Below are positions 6,146 to 13,723 of a DNA stretch of 13,917 nucleotides, piece after piece. The translations under genes and the position numbers were made by a program. The stretch is from Atopobiaceae bacterium UBA5363 (lineage in GTDB: Bacteria > Actinomycetota > Coriobacteriia > Coriobacteriales > Atopobiaceae), in NCBI GenBank assembly GCA_002407925.1, contig DHPN01000008.1:1-13917 (forward strand). The letters are read 5' to 3'. Under the pieces are notes generated by a model. That model was not told where the DNA came from and did not search any database. It saw only the letters and a program-made list of their open reading frames with translations. Position 1 is the first letter of the stretch; every line of letters begins with the position of its first letter.

Positions 6146-7495
6146 ATGGCTGCCATGGACACATTATTTTCTGATATGGAGCGCTACAAGCGCAACCTCA
6201 ACGCTCCTCTAGCCGTGAGGATGCGGCCCCAGACGCTGGCAGACTACGTCGGGCAGGACGATGCCGTGGGGGAGGGATCGTGGCTGCGGCGCGCGATCAA
6301 ACGCGACGCGCTGTCCTCCGTGCTGCTTTACGGTCCCGCAGGAACGGGAAAAACGACTCTGGCGTGCATCATCGCCAACACGACTCATGCGGAGTTCGTC
6401 GAGGTCTCTGCCATCACCGGCACGGTCAAAGATTTGAGGCGCGAGATTGACGCCGCGTCGAGCCGCCTGCTTGCGCGCGGCCAAAGGACGATCCTTTTCG
6501 TCGACGAGATCCATCGCTTCAATCGCACGCAGCAAGATGCCTTGCTCCACGCAGTCGAGGACCGCACGGTGATTCTCGTCGGCGCTACGACCGAAAATCC
6601 CTATTTTGAGGTTAACTCTGCCTTGATCAGTCGCTCGCGCGTCGTAGAGCTTCATCCGCTTGCCGATGCGGACATCCGCTGCATTGTCAAGCGGGCCCTC
6701 GCCAGCGACTTCGGCCTCAAGGGGGCCTATGTGCTGTCCGATGACGCCTTGCAGGAGATCGTGACGCTTGCCGGTGGAGACGCGCGTGCGGCCCTGACGA
6801 CCCTCGAGCTCGCGAGCCAGATGAGCGATCCCGGTACGCGCGATGCCCCCCGCACCATCACGCTCGAGCACGTCTTGGACGCAAACCCCCGCCATAGCCA
6901 GCCGTATGACAAGGCAGGCGACATGCACTACGACATAATCTCGGCCTTCATCAAGTCGATGCGCGGAAGCGACCCGGACGCCGCCTTGTACTGGCTTGCC
7001 CGCATGATCGATGCCGGTGAGGACCCGAAGTTCATCGCGCGTCGCATCATGATCTGCGCTTCCGAAGACATCGGCAACGCCGACCCCGAAGCGCTGCTCG
7101 TCGCCGAGGCCGCCTTTAAGGCGGCTGAGGTCATAGGGTATCCGGAGTGCCGCATCAACCTTGCGCAGGCCGCCATCTACAACGCGCTGGCTCCCAAGTC
7201 CAACGCGGCTGAGGCAGGCATCGATGCCGCGCTGGCCGAGGTGCGCCGCGGCCCTCGCCGCGAAGTGCCTAGCTACCTGCGCGACCGCCACAGGCCGGGC
7301 TCGGACTCCTATGGCGAGTATCGGTACCCGCATGACTACCCGTCCGGCTGGGTGGATCAGCAGTACCTGCCTGACGGCTTGAAGAGGAGGGACTTCTTCC
7401 ATCCGAGCCCGCGTGGCTGGGAGGCGTGGCGTGTCGAGGCCACTGCGGCCGATCGTGCAGAAGACGCCCCTGGCGAAGAGGGGCAAGAGGGGTAA
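6146..7495 (+). CDS. rarA: Replication-associated recombination AAA+ ATPase RarA (MgsA)
   Basis: The 449-residue protein has the complete RarA/MgsA/WRNIP1 layout. It has an N-terminal segment LAVRMRPQTLADYVGQD, Walker A GPAGTGKTT at about residues 59-67, Walker B LFVDEIHRFN followed by RTQQDALLHAVED, sensor 1 GATTENPYFEVNSALISRS, and an arginine-finger region. The C-terminal tetramerisation part contains AFIKSMRGSDPDAALYWLARM and ASEDIGNADPEAL. RarA acts on stalled replication forks and single-stranded DNA ends, with SSB and clamp-loader-like behaviour in the cytoplasm. Two starts compete: ATG 6146 and ATG 6155 (which gives MDTLFSDMERY). Neither has a convincing ribosome site, and a nearby promoter suggests a very short leader. 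The gene is complete. It is followed after 54 bases by the regulatory cluster, possibly under a separate promoter. Identification is very secure. Confidence 0.93.
   Translation: MAAMDTLFSDMERYKRNLNAPLAVRMRPQTLADYVGQDDAVGEGSWLRRAIKRDALSSVLLYGPAGTGKTTLACIIANTTHAEFVEVSAITGTVKDLRREIDAASSRLLARGQRTILFVDEIHRFNRTQQDALLHAVEDRTVILVGATTENPYFEVNSALISRSRVVELHPLADADIRCIVKRALASDFGLKGAYVLSDDALQEIVTLAGGDARAALTTLELASQMSDPGTRDAPRTITLEHVLDANPRHSQPYDKAGDMHYDIISAFIKSMRGSDPDAALYWLARMIDAGEDPKFIARRIMICASEDIGNADPEALLVAEAAFKAAEVIGYPECRINLAQAAIYNALAPKSNAAEAGIDAALAEVRRGPRREVPSYLRDRHRPGSDSYGEYRYPHDYPSGWVDQQYLPDGLKRRDFFHPSPRGWEAWRVEATAADRAEDAPGEEGQEG
7466..7484 (+). repeat. Small hairpin near the end of rarA
   Basis: GCCCCT (7466-7471) and AGGGGC (7479-7484) pair perfectly around a 7-base loop inside the last codons of rarA. 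No T-run follows, so I do not call it a terminator. It might reduce readthrough into the next cluster or simply reflect coding for the charged C terminus. Confidence 0.25.
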
Positions 7496-7549
7496 AATGT
7501 CCACGCTTACATGTATATGTCCGCATTGCAATTCTGAGTGGAGGTCTTG

Positions 7550-8194
7550 ATGGATCCTCTTCACATCGCGTTGATAGTTCTCGTCGTCGTGGCCGTGTGG
7601 GCCGTCGTGGAGCTTGCTCTCACGTTCAAGAAAACGCGCGCTTCCTTGGAGGAGGTCACGCGCTCTGCCAACGAGACGATCGAGCAGCTGCAGCCGGTCA
7701 TCTCCAAGATGGACGGTGTTGTCGATGACCTGCAGCCGTCGGTCAAGCAGGTGCCCGAGCTGGTTGGCAAGGCCCAGACGGCCATTGACGCCGCTACGAT
7801 CGACCTTGCCAAGGTTGGCGACATTCTCGATGACGTATCCGACGTGTCAGGCGTCGCGGCGAGCGCCAGCACGGCTGCGAGCAATGTGGCCACGGCCGCC
7901 GTTGACGGCGTGTCTGGCCTTGTGTCAAAGATCACAGGGCATCCAGCGGGGCACAAGCCTGCTGCCCTTGCCGGCAAGCAGAAGGCCCGCCTGGAAGACG
8001 GCGCACACGGAGCCGAGGGTGCACATCTGACGGAAGAGCATGAGAAAGACGCCGTATCCCTGCAGCCTTCCTCTGTTGGTTCCCAGCGCGCCTATGTGAC
8101 GTATGGTTCGGCCAGCTCTGAGGCTGAGGACGCGACGGCCAGCGGCCAGCAGCCTGCCAGCGTCGCGGCCGATTCTGAGAAAAGCAGCGAATAG
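7550..8194 (+). CDS. One-TM coiled-coil membrane protein with disordered tail (DUF948-like)
   Basis: This 214-residue protein starts with a single membrane helix (about residues 4-26, HIALIVLVVVAVWAVVELAL) right after the initiator and then stays cytoplasmic. Residues about 28-110 are a heptad-rich region of repeated amphipathic helices (SLEEVTRSANETIEQLQPVI, then DDLQPSVKQVPELVGKAQTA). This is the look of DUF948 proteins, which form membrane-tethered coiled coils often found near stress genes. The last 85 residues are low-complexity Ala/Ser/Glu/Gly with no fold expected. ATG 7550 is chosen because GGAGG lies five bases upstream; an in-frame GTG at 7538 overlaps that site. The RsbW-like gene follows after 12 bases, so cotranscription with the sigma factor module is likely. 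A role as membrane scaffold or sensor for that module is inference only. I cannot assign a biochemical activity. Confidence 0.72.
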   Translation: MDPLHIALIVLVVVAVWAVVELALTFKKTRASLEEVTRSANETIEQLQPVISKMDGVVDDLQPSVKQVPELVGKAQTAIDAATIDLAKVGDILDDVSDVSGVAASASTAASNVATAAVDGVSGLVSKITGHPAGHKPAALAGKQKARLEDGAHGAEGAHLTEEHEKDAVSLQPSSVGSQRAYVTYGSASSEAEDATASGQQPASVAADSEKSSE

Positions 8195-8206
8195 GGGGCT
8201 TCCTAG

Positions 8207-8593
8207 ATGGCGGTTGAAAGTGTCAGGCTGAGCGTGCCTGCCAAGGCAGAATATGCAAGATCCGTACGTATGCTCGCAGCCACCCTTGCTGTTTCTGACA
8301 AGCTTTCTGTAGATGACGTCGAAGATGTGCGCATGGCCGCGGAGGAGGGCTTCGTATACGCCTGCTCCACATCCCCTGAGCGTTGTGACGTGAACTTCCT
8401 GCTTGAAGACGAGAGCGTCACGATGGACTTCTCCTTAGGAGAGGATGTGGCCCCTGCCGTCGAAGAGCAGCAAAGCGAGCAGCTCGAGCTCGTGAAGCTT
8501 TTGCTGTCGGCGATCTGCGATGAGTTTGAAGTGGCCGAACGTGCCGGAGTCCCCACACTGCACCTGCTCAAGAAGGCTGGAAATGTCGAGTAG
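8207..8593 (+). CDS. Degenerate RsbW/SpoIIAB-like anti-sigma factor candidate
   Basis: The 128-residue protein keeps the shape of GHKL-type anti-sigma kinases. It has an N-terminal strand and helix (VRLSVPAKAEYARSVRMLAA), a helix with VEDVRMAAEEGFVYACS at the N-box position, a middle strand pair, and a closing segment DEFEV then GVPTLHLLKKAG. It sits directly before a sigma-B/F-type gene and overlaps it by 11 bases, the classical place for rsbW. The ATP-binding residues do not look intact. Aligned by eye with VRLAVSEACTNVVRHA-type N boxes, the metal-binding asparagine is Tyr51. No DxGxG (G1) motif follows the middle strands, and the G2 glycines are absent from the stretch at about 90-105. It may therefore bind the sigma factor without kinase activity. 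ATG 8207 has a G-run eight bases upstream. No anti-anti-sigma gene (RsbV/SpoIIAA) is in the window. Role is inferred from position and weak similarity. Confidence 0.68.
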   Translation: MAVESVRLSVPAKAEYARSVRMLAATLAVSDKLSVDDVEDVRMAAEEGFVYACSTSPERCDVNFLLEDESVTMDFSLGEDVAPAVEEQQSEQLELVKLLLSAICDEFEVAERAGVPTLHLLKKAGNVE

Positions 8594-9488
8594 TACCATC
8601 AGACCAGAAGATTTGCCGCACAAGATGGCTGGCGCCCTCTCGTCGTTGTCTGACCCGGAGGAGAGGGCTCGCTCCGAGCGTCGGCGTGCTCGTGCGCGCG
8701 ACCGTGCGCGCGGCAAGGCTGTCTGGGACAAGGATCGCACTCGCGAGCTATTCCGCCTCTACAAGGAGGAGGGCGATGAAGACGCTCGCCAGCAGCTGAT
8801 CATGAACCACCTAAACCTCGTGCGGTTTCTTGCATCGAAGTTCAAAAACAGGGGAGAGCCCCTCGAGGACCTCATCCAGGTGGGAACCATCGGGCTGATC
8901 AAGGCCATCGACCGCTTCGACCCCTCGCGCGGGCTCGAGTTCACGACCTATGCCACGCCCACCATCATGGGCGAGATCAAGCGCCATTTCCGTGACAAGG
9001 GCTGGTCCGTGCGTGTCCCGCGCCGCCTACAGGAGCTCTCGCAAAAGATCAACCAGGCCAACGACGAACTGACGCGCGAGCTGCAAAGGTCCCCTTCGGT
9101 GGAGGAGATCGCCCATGAGCTTGGCGCCTCGGTGGACGAGGTGCTTGAGGCCATGGAGTCGTCGAGCGCCTACAGCTCTGTGCCGCTTGAAGGCGGCGGC
9201 CAAGGCGACGATGACGAGGCGCCGTCTGTGATCGACCACTATGCCTCCATCGACCAAGACCTCGCGGCCTCCGACGATCGCATGATCCTCGAGGAGGCAA
9301 TCGCTGACTTCTCCCCGCGTGAGCAGGAGATCATTCGCATGCGCTTCTTGGAGGGCATGACGCAAGTCGAAATAGCCAAGCGCCTCGGCATCTCACAGGT
9401 GCAGGTCTCTCGCCTTTTGCGTCGGACGCTGCAGCGCGTGCAGGAGAAAATCGACCCCGAAGGCCTCATCAACAAGAAAGGTCAGTGA
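8583..9488 (+). CDS. RNA polymerase sigma factor, SigB/SigF/SigG family
   Basis: The 301-residue protein is a complete group 3 sigma-70 factor. Region 2 runs from about residue 55 to 142, with NHLNLVRFLASKF, the core-binding LEDLIQVGTIGLIKAIDRFD, and the -10 recognition part GLEFTTYATPTIMGEIKRHF. Region 3 is about 145-205 (RVPRRLQELSQKINQANDEL, SPSVEEIAHELGAS). Region 4 is about 240-290, ending in the helix-turn-helix EIAKRLGISQVQVSRLLRR. The residue patterns match general-stress or sporulation-type SigB/F/G factors, which direct polymerase to alternative promoters and are normally held by an RsbW-type protein. An unusual arginine-rich stretch occupies residues 28-44 before region 2. The ATG at 8583 overlaps the end of the upstream rsbW-like gene (stop 8591-8593), indicating translational coupling; an earlier in-frame ATG at 8520 lies deep inside that gene. 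Which genes it controls is not visible here. Confidence 0.92.
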   Translation: MSSSTIRPEDLPHKMAGALSSLSDPEERARSERRRARARDRARGKAVWDKDRTRELFRLYKEEGDEDARQQLIMNHLNLVRFLASKFKNRGEPLEDLIQVGTIGLIKAIDRFDPSRGLEFTTYATPTIMGEIKRHFRDKGWSVRVPRRLQELSQKINQANDELTRELQRSPSVEEIAHELGASVDEVLEAMESSSAYSSVPLEGGGQGDDDEAPSVIDHYASIDQDLAASDDRMILEEAIADFSPREQEIIRMRFLEGMTQVEIAKRLGISQVQVSRLLRRTLQRVQEKIDPEGLINKKGQ

Positions 9489-10834
9489 TGGCCAAGGACT
9501 TAGATGACGCCGAAAAGAGCAGGACAGCCGAAAGGCGTGCAAAGCGCATCTGCCTGTATGCCGGGGCAATCATCGGCTGCTGTCTGGTCTTCGTCATCGC
9601 CGTGCGTGTGCTGTACATGGTTGGGCCTGCAGTCGAACTTCTCCTCACAGGCGTGATTCTGGGCTTCATCTGCAGCCCCATCACCAACTTCCTCGCGCGT
9701 CACAAGGTGCCGCGCGCCTTGGGCGCCTTCATCGCGCTGCTCATCGTGCTCGCAGTCCTCACTGCGGTCGTCGTGCTGCTCGGCGGGGAGTTCCTCCGGC
9801 AGATGATGGTGCTCCTGCAACATGTCCCTACCTACTTCGAGCAGATCAGAGGTGTCGCCGACGATTTCTGGGCCCGCTACGGCAGCTCCCAGAGCAAAGA
9901 CGTCGAGGCGATGATGTCGCAGGTCATGGACGCTCTCTCGGCGATGGGCAACAAGTTCGCCTCGCAGGAGGCCGACAAGCTCTCCAACGTCTTCTTGAGC
10001 AATCTCACGACCATGATCAACAACTTCGTGACATTTTTCTTGGGCCTGGTGCTGGCATATTGGTTTGCCAAGGACTACCCCCGGATCGTCCATGAGCTCG
10101 TGGTGGCATCTGGCCCCAAGCACGAGACCGACACGATCATGCTGCTTGCCATCCTCAGTCGCTCGATGGGCGGCTACATGCGGGGCATCGTGACCACCTC
10201 GACAGTTGGAGGGCTGCTGTCCTTCTTTGGGTTTTCGCTGATCGGACATCCCTATGCGGCCTTAATGGGCATTACGGTCGGGATCTTTCACTTCGTCCCG
10301 GTTATCGGCCCATGGGTGGCGGCATTCTTCTCGGCGGGCCTTGCCCTCTTTGTGAGTCCGTGGCTTGCTTTGGAGTCGCTTGCCGTCTCCTTCGTGGCCC
10401 AAAACGTCACCGACAACGTCGTCTCCCCGCTTGTCATGCAGTCCGCAGTGAAGGTGCACCCCATCTTGTCGCTGGTGGGCCTCATTGTTGGCGACGCTCT
10501 TGGCGGGGTGCTCGGCATGGCTCTCGCGATTCCCCTTACTGCGGCGCTGAGGGCCATCTTCGTCTACTACTTTGAGTCCCACACCGGACGCCAGATCGTC
10601 TCGGAGGAGGGGGCCCTGTTCAAGTCGACGGCTTTCAAAGATGACCACGGCGACCCGGTGCCTTCGGCTGATGCGCTCGCCGATGCGAACTTCTTTGCAT
10701 CAACGCTGCTCGAGACGCCCAAAGCGCTGCTTGCCTATCCCGTCAAGACCCCCAAGGACAACCCTACGGCCGCCGAGCGGCTCATGCGGCGCTTTCGCAG
10801 CTTTTTCGGCAGCAGGCGCAAGCGGCAGCAGTAA
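9488..10834 (+). CDS. AI-2E family transporter (PF01594-type membrane permease)
   Basis: The 448-residue protein has two N-terminal membrane helices (about 20-65), a third helix pair near 75-100, and a soluble helical insert at about 100-165. The C-terminal helices carry the family's signatures: ALMGITVGIFHFVPVIGPWV, then VTDNVVSPLVMQSAVKVHPI and GDALGGVLGMALAIPLTAAL. A cytoplasmic tail of about 80 residues ends in a basic run. Members have been linked to autoinducer-2 export, sodium/proton exchange or small-molecule efflux; the substrate here is unknown. The ATG at 9488 shares its first base with the sigma factor stop codon (TGATG), with AAAGG upstream, so the permease is translationally coupled to the sigma gene. 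A GTG one codon earlier is less likely. This coupling suggests the permease belongs to the same expression unit as the sigma factor module. Confidence 0.87.
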   Translation: MAKDLDDAEKSRTAERRAKRICLYAGAIIGCCLVFVIAVRVLYMVGPAVELLLTGVILGFICSPITNFLARHKVPRALGAFIALLIVLAVLTAVVVLLGGEFLRQMMVLLQHVPTYFEQIRGVADDFWARYGSSQSKDVEAMMSQVMDALSAMGNKFASQEADKLSNVFLSNLTTMINNFVTFFLGLVLAYWFAKDYPRIVHELVVASGPKHETDTIMLLAILSRSMGGYMRGIVTTSTVGGLLSFFGFSLIGHPYAALMGITVGIFHFVPVIGPWVAAFFSAGLALFVSPWLALESLAVSFVAQNVTDNVVSPLVMQSAVKVHPILSLVGLIVGDALGGVLGMALAIPLTAALRAIFVYYFESHTGRQIVSEEGALFKSTAFKDDHGDPVPSADALADANFFASTLLETPKALLAYPVKTPKDNPTAAERLMRRFRSFFGSRRKRQQ

Positions 10835-10852
10835 GTCGCAGCTTGCCGCGAT

Positions 10853-10936
10853 GGCGCAACGCGCCCTGCGCGCAAGGAGATCGTGGCCTATGGCGCAGGG
10901 CTGCACTTGTGTGCGCTTTTGGGCGCGCAAATCCGT
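10853..10936 (+). terminator. GC-rich inverted-repeat cluster after the AI-2E gene
   Basis: Several stems overlap here. GGCGC (10853-10857) pairs with GCGCC (10861-10865) around three bases. A perfect 9-base pair GCCCTGCGC (10863-10871) / GCGCAGGGC (10893-10901) encloses 21 bases. GTGCGC (10911-10916) can pair with GCGCGC (10923-10928) around a loop holding TTTT. The first two share bases and exclude each other. They may act as a terminator or processing site between the sigma operon and alaS, but no classical stem plus T-run is present. Confidence 0.35.
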
Positions 10937-10962
10937 GCGGCCGTATGAAGGGGCAGCTCGTC

Positions 10963-10968
10963 TATAAT
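10963..10968 (+). promoter_or_regulatory. alaS: -10 box (TATAAT) upstream of alaS
   Basis: A perfect TATAAT lies 94 bases before the alaS ATG. The expected -35 region near 10940-10945 reads GCCGTA, a poor match, so either the -10 dominates or an activator helps. Transcription would begin near 10975 and give a leader of about 80 bases. Confidence 0.5.
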
Positions 10969-10986
10969 GTGGCGGTTGTGAGCGCA

Positions 10987-11014
10987 TGCCTGTGCCCAGA
11001 GAGGCGCGCAGGCA
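10987..11014 (+). repeat. Leader hairpin before alaS
   Basis: TGCCTG (10987-10992) pairs with CAGGCA (11009-11014). Inside it TGCC pairs with GGCG, leaving a 2-base bulge and a CAGAGA loop. It lies in the predicted alaS leader, followed by a purine-rich run leading to the ribosome site. The conserved T-box anticodon-binding block was not seen, so its role is unknown. Confidence 0.4.
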
Positions 11015-11056
11015 AGCAAAGAGAAGAACAGAGACAAGAAGAGAGGGCCCAGCCCC

Positions 11057-13711
11057 ATGAGCACGTCCGACCACAAGACCATGACCACCGCTGAGATACG
11101 CGAGGACTTCCTGCACTTCTTTGAGGGAAAGGGCTGCAAGCTCTATCCGTCGTCCTCGCTGGTGCCTGACGATCCGTCGCTTCTGCTAGCCAATGCCGGC
11201 ATGAACCAATTCAAGGAATACTACCAGGGCACCAAGACCATGAAGGAGATCGGCGCCTGCTCGTGCCAGAAGTGCTTGCGCACCAACGACATTGACAACA
11301 TCGGTGATGCGCGCCACCTGTCTTTCTTTGAGATGCTCGGCAACTTCTCCTTTGGCGGCTACACGAAGTCCGACGCGATCGCGTGGGCCTTCGAGTTCTG
11401 CACCAACCCTAAGTACCTTGGCCTTCCCGTCGATCGCCTCTACTTCACGGTCTACACAGACGACGACGAGGGCGCTGAGCTCTGGAAGAGTCACGGCGTG
11501 GCCGAAGACCACATCAGCCGCCTCGGCGCGGAGGACAACTTCTGGGCGGCGGGGCCCACAGGCCCGTGCGGCCCGTGCTCCGAGATCTACTACGACCAGG
11601 GCTCGGCGTTCGAAGGAGCTGTGCCGGGAGACGACGGCGACCGCTACCTTGAGTTTTGGAACCTCGTCTTCACCCAATACGATCGCCAGCCAGACGGCTC
11701 GATGCCTGACCTGCCGCACAAGAACATCGACACAGGCATGGGGCTGGAGCGCATAGCCGCGATTATGCAGCACCAGCACACCAACTACGGCGGTGACATC
11801 CTCCGTACGCTGATCGGCGTGGGGGAGAGGCTCTCAGGCAAGAGCTACGAGAGTGGAGATGCCGCAGTCGACAGCAGCCTGCGCATCGTGGCCGACCACA
11901 GCCGGGCTGTCGCCTTCATGATCGGTGACGGCATCCTGCCGTCCAATGATGGGCGCGGCTATGTGCTGCGCCGCCTGCTTCGCCGTGCGGTCTACCATGG
12001 TCGCCTCCTGGGCATCCAAGGGGGGTTCCTCAGCTCCTACACCCATGAGGTCGCCCGCCTGCTCGGTGATGTCTATCCGGAGCTTGTCGAGAACCAGGCG
12101 CTGATAGACGGCATCGTCACTGCTGAGGAAGCGCACTTCTCAGAGACCCTCGAGGCGGGCGAGCAAAGCCTGGCCACCGAGCTCTCCAAGCTCTCCGTAG
12201 GCCAGACGCTTTCCGGCGTGGTCGCATTCCGCCTGCACGACACCTACGGCTTCCCGATCGACCTCACACGTGAGATCTGCGCAGCATCAGGGGTGAAGGT
12301 TGACATGGACGCCTTCACTGCCGAGATGGACAAGCAGAAGGCCCGTGCCCGCGCGGCGGCCAACCGCGACGCATGGTCCCAAGCGGCCAACGTCTGGGTC
12401 GCCCTTTCCGACAAGCTTCCGGAGACAGACTTCGTCGGCTATGACCAGGACGTTTTGCGTGGCGCCGAGATCGTCGCGCTCGTGAGAGACGGAAAGCAGG
12501 TCGAGAGGGCCACGCAGGGTGAGCAGGTCGACGTGGTGCTCAAGGCAACGCCATTCTACGGCGAGATGGGCGGCCAGTTAGGCGACACGGGTACCATAGA
12601 GGGCCTTGGCTTCTCGCTTGCCGTCCTTGACACGAAGCACCGCGAAGGTGGCATAGTCGCCCATGTCTGCAAGGTGGCTGCCGGAGAGGTCGCCGTCGGC
12701 GCAATCGCGACTGCTTCTGTCGACCACGGCCGCCGCGAGCTGATACGGCGTAACCACACGGCGACGCACCTGCTCGACGCGGCGCTGAAGCGGGTTTTGG
12801 GCGAGCATGTGAGCCAGGCAGGGTCACTGGTGGCTCCCGATAGGCTGCGCTTCGATTTCACGCACTTCGAGGCCATGACCTCCGACCAGCTTGCCCGTGT
12901 CGAGGGACTTGTGAACGCCGAGATCTTTGCCGCGAAGCCGGTCGTGACCTGTGAGATGGGCCTTGAGGAGGCGAAGGCGGCCGGCGCGGTCGCGCTGTTT
13001 GGCGAGAAGTACGGCGACGTCGTGCGCGTCGTCTCCGTCGGTGAGGGCGCGGAGCGCTTCTCGTGTGAGCTGTGCGGCGGCACGCATGCGCGCAACACCT
13101 CCGAGCTCGGCTTCTTCAAGATCGTCTCTGAGAGCTCCTCGGGCGCCAACATCAGGCGCCTCGAGGCGGTCACCTCCGCGGGGGCCGTGGAGTACGTCGA
13201 CGAGCAGCTGGCCGTCCTCAACGAGGTTGCCGGTCAGCTCAAGTGCCGTCCGGCAGACGCAGCCCAGCGCACATCCGCCCTTCTTGCCGAGAAGGCCGAG
13301 GCGGAGGCGAAGCTTCAAGCCGCGACGGTCGGCACCTCTTCCCAAAGCGTCGCAGACGCGCTGTCCTCTGCGGTGGACCTCGGTGGCTACAGCTGCGTCT
13401 TCGCCAAGGTCTCAGGGCTTTCGGGCAAGCAGCTGCGCTCGGTGTGGGATTCGATTCGCGATGGGGCCGAGAGACCCGAGATCGCCTGCGTCATTGCCTC
13501 TGCGACCGCCGACCACAAGGCAGCTCTGCTTGCGGCGGCCTCTGACACCGCTGTGGCGGCGGGCTTTGATGCTGGCAAGCTCATACGGCAGATCGCTGCA
13601 CAGATCGGTGGACACGGTGGCGGTAAGCCCTCCATGGCACAGGCCGGCGGACCCGACGCAGCTGGCGTCGATGCCGCCCTTGGAGCTGCCAAGCAACTGC
13701 TTGGAGCATAG
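11057..13711 (+). CDS. alaS: Alanyl-tRNA synthetase
   Basis: The 884-residue enzyme is full length (typically about 870-900). It charges tRNA-Ala with alanine in the cytoplasm and edits mischarged serine and glycine. The class II catalytic core at the N terminus shows ANAGMNQFKEYYQG, CLRTNDIDNIG, HLSFFEMLGNFSFGGYTKSD, GPCGPCSEIYYDQG, and motif 3-like NIDTGMGLERIA. The editing domain carries HTATH (H567, H571) and the second zinc-binding block CELCGGTH (C673, H677). The C-Ala domain, with a glycine-rich GGHGGGKPSMAQAGG segment, closes the protein. GAGAGGG lies about ten bases before ATG 11057; an in-frame ATG at 11081 (MTTAEIRED) is a possible alternative start nearer the family norm. It is separated from the permease by a hairpin-bearing gap with its own TATAAT, and ruvX follows 12 bases downstream. 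The alaS-ruvX pairing is common in Gram-positive bacteria. Confidence 0.97.
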   Translation: MSTSDHKTMTTAEIREDFLHFFEGKGCKLYPSSSLVPDDPSLLLANAGMNQFKEYYQGTKTMKEIGACSCQKCLRTNDIDNIGDARHLSFFEMLGNFSFGGYTKSDAIAWAFEFCTNPKYLGLPVDRLYFTVYTDDDEGAELWKSHGVAEDHISRLGAEDNFWAAGPTGPCGPCSEIYYDQGSAFEGAVPGDDGDRYLEFWNLVFTQYDRQPDGSMPDLPHKNIDTGMGLERIAAIMQHQHTNYGGDILRTLIGVGERLSGKSYESGDAAVDSSLRIVADHSRAVAFMIGDGILPSNDGRGYVLRRLLRRAVYHGRLLGIQGGFLSSYTHEVARLLGDVYPELVENQALIDGIVTAEEAHFSETLEAGEQSLATELSKLSVGQTLSGVVAFRLHDTYGFPIDLTREICAASGVKVDMDAFTAEMDKQKARARAAANRDAWSQAANVWVALSDKLPETDFVGYDQDVLRGAEIVALVRDGKQVERATQGEQVDVVLKATPFYGEMGGQLGDTGTIEGLGFSLAVLDTKHREGGIVAHVCKVAAGEVAVGAIATASVDHGRRELIRRNHTATHLLDAALKRVLGEHVSQAGSLVAPDRLRFDFTHFEAMTSDQLARVEGLVNAEIFAAKPVVTCEMGLEEAKAAGAVALFGEKYGDVVRVVSVGEGAERFSCELCGGTHARNTSELGFFKIVSESSSGANIRRLEAVTSAGAVEYVDEQLAVLNEVAGQLKCRPADAAQRTSALLAEKAEAEAKLQAATVGTSSQSVADALSSAVDLGGYSCVFAKVSGLSGKQLRSVWDSIRDGAERPEIACVIASATADHKAALLAAASDTAVAAGFDAGKLIRQIAAQIGGHGGGKPSMAQAGGPDAAGVDAALGAAKQLLGA

Positions 13712-13723
13712 GAAGGACTATCT

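Noticed and set aside
6209..7564. Long open frame (451 codons) on the minus strand opposite rarA
   Set aside because: It lies entirely antisense to the well-identified rarA, has no recognisable domains, and is the kind of long shadow frame that GC-rich codon bias creates.
10969..11056. T-box riboswitch before alaS
   Set aside because: The leader is only about 80 bases and I do not see the conserved T-box block (AGGGTGGNACCGCG-like) or a specifier stem.
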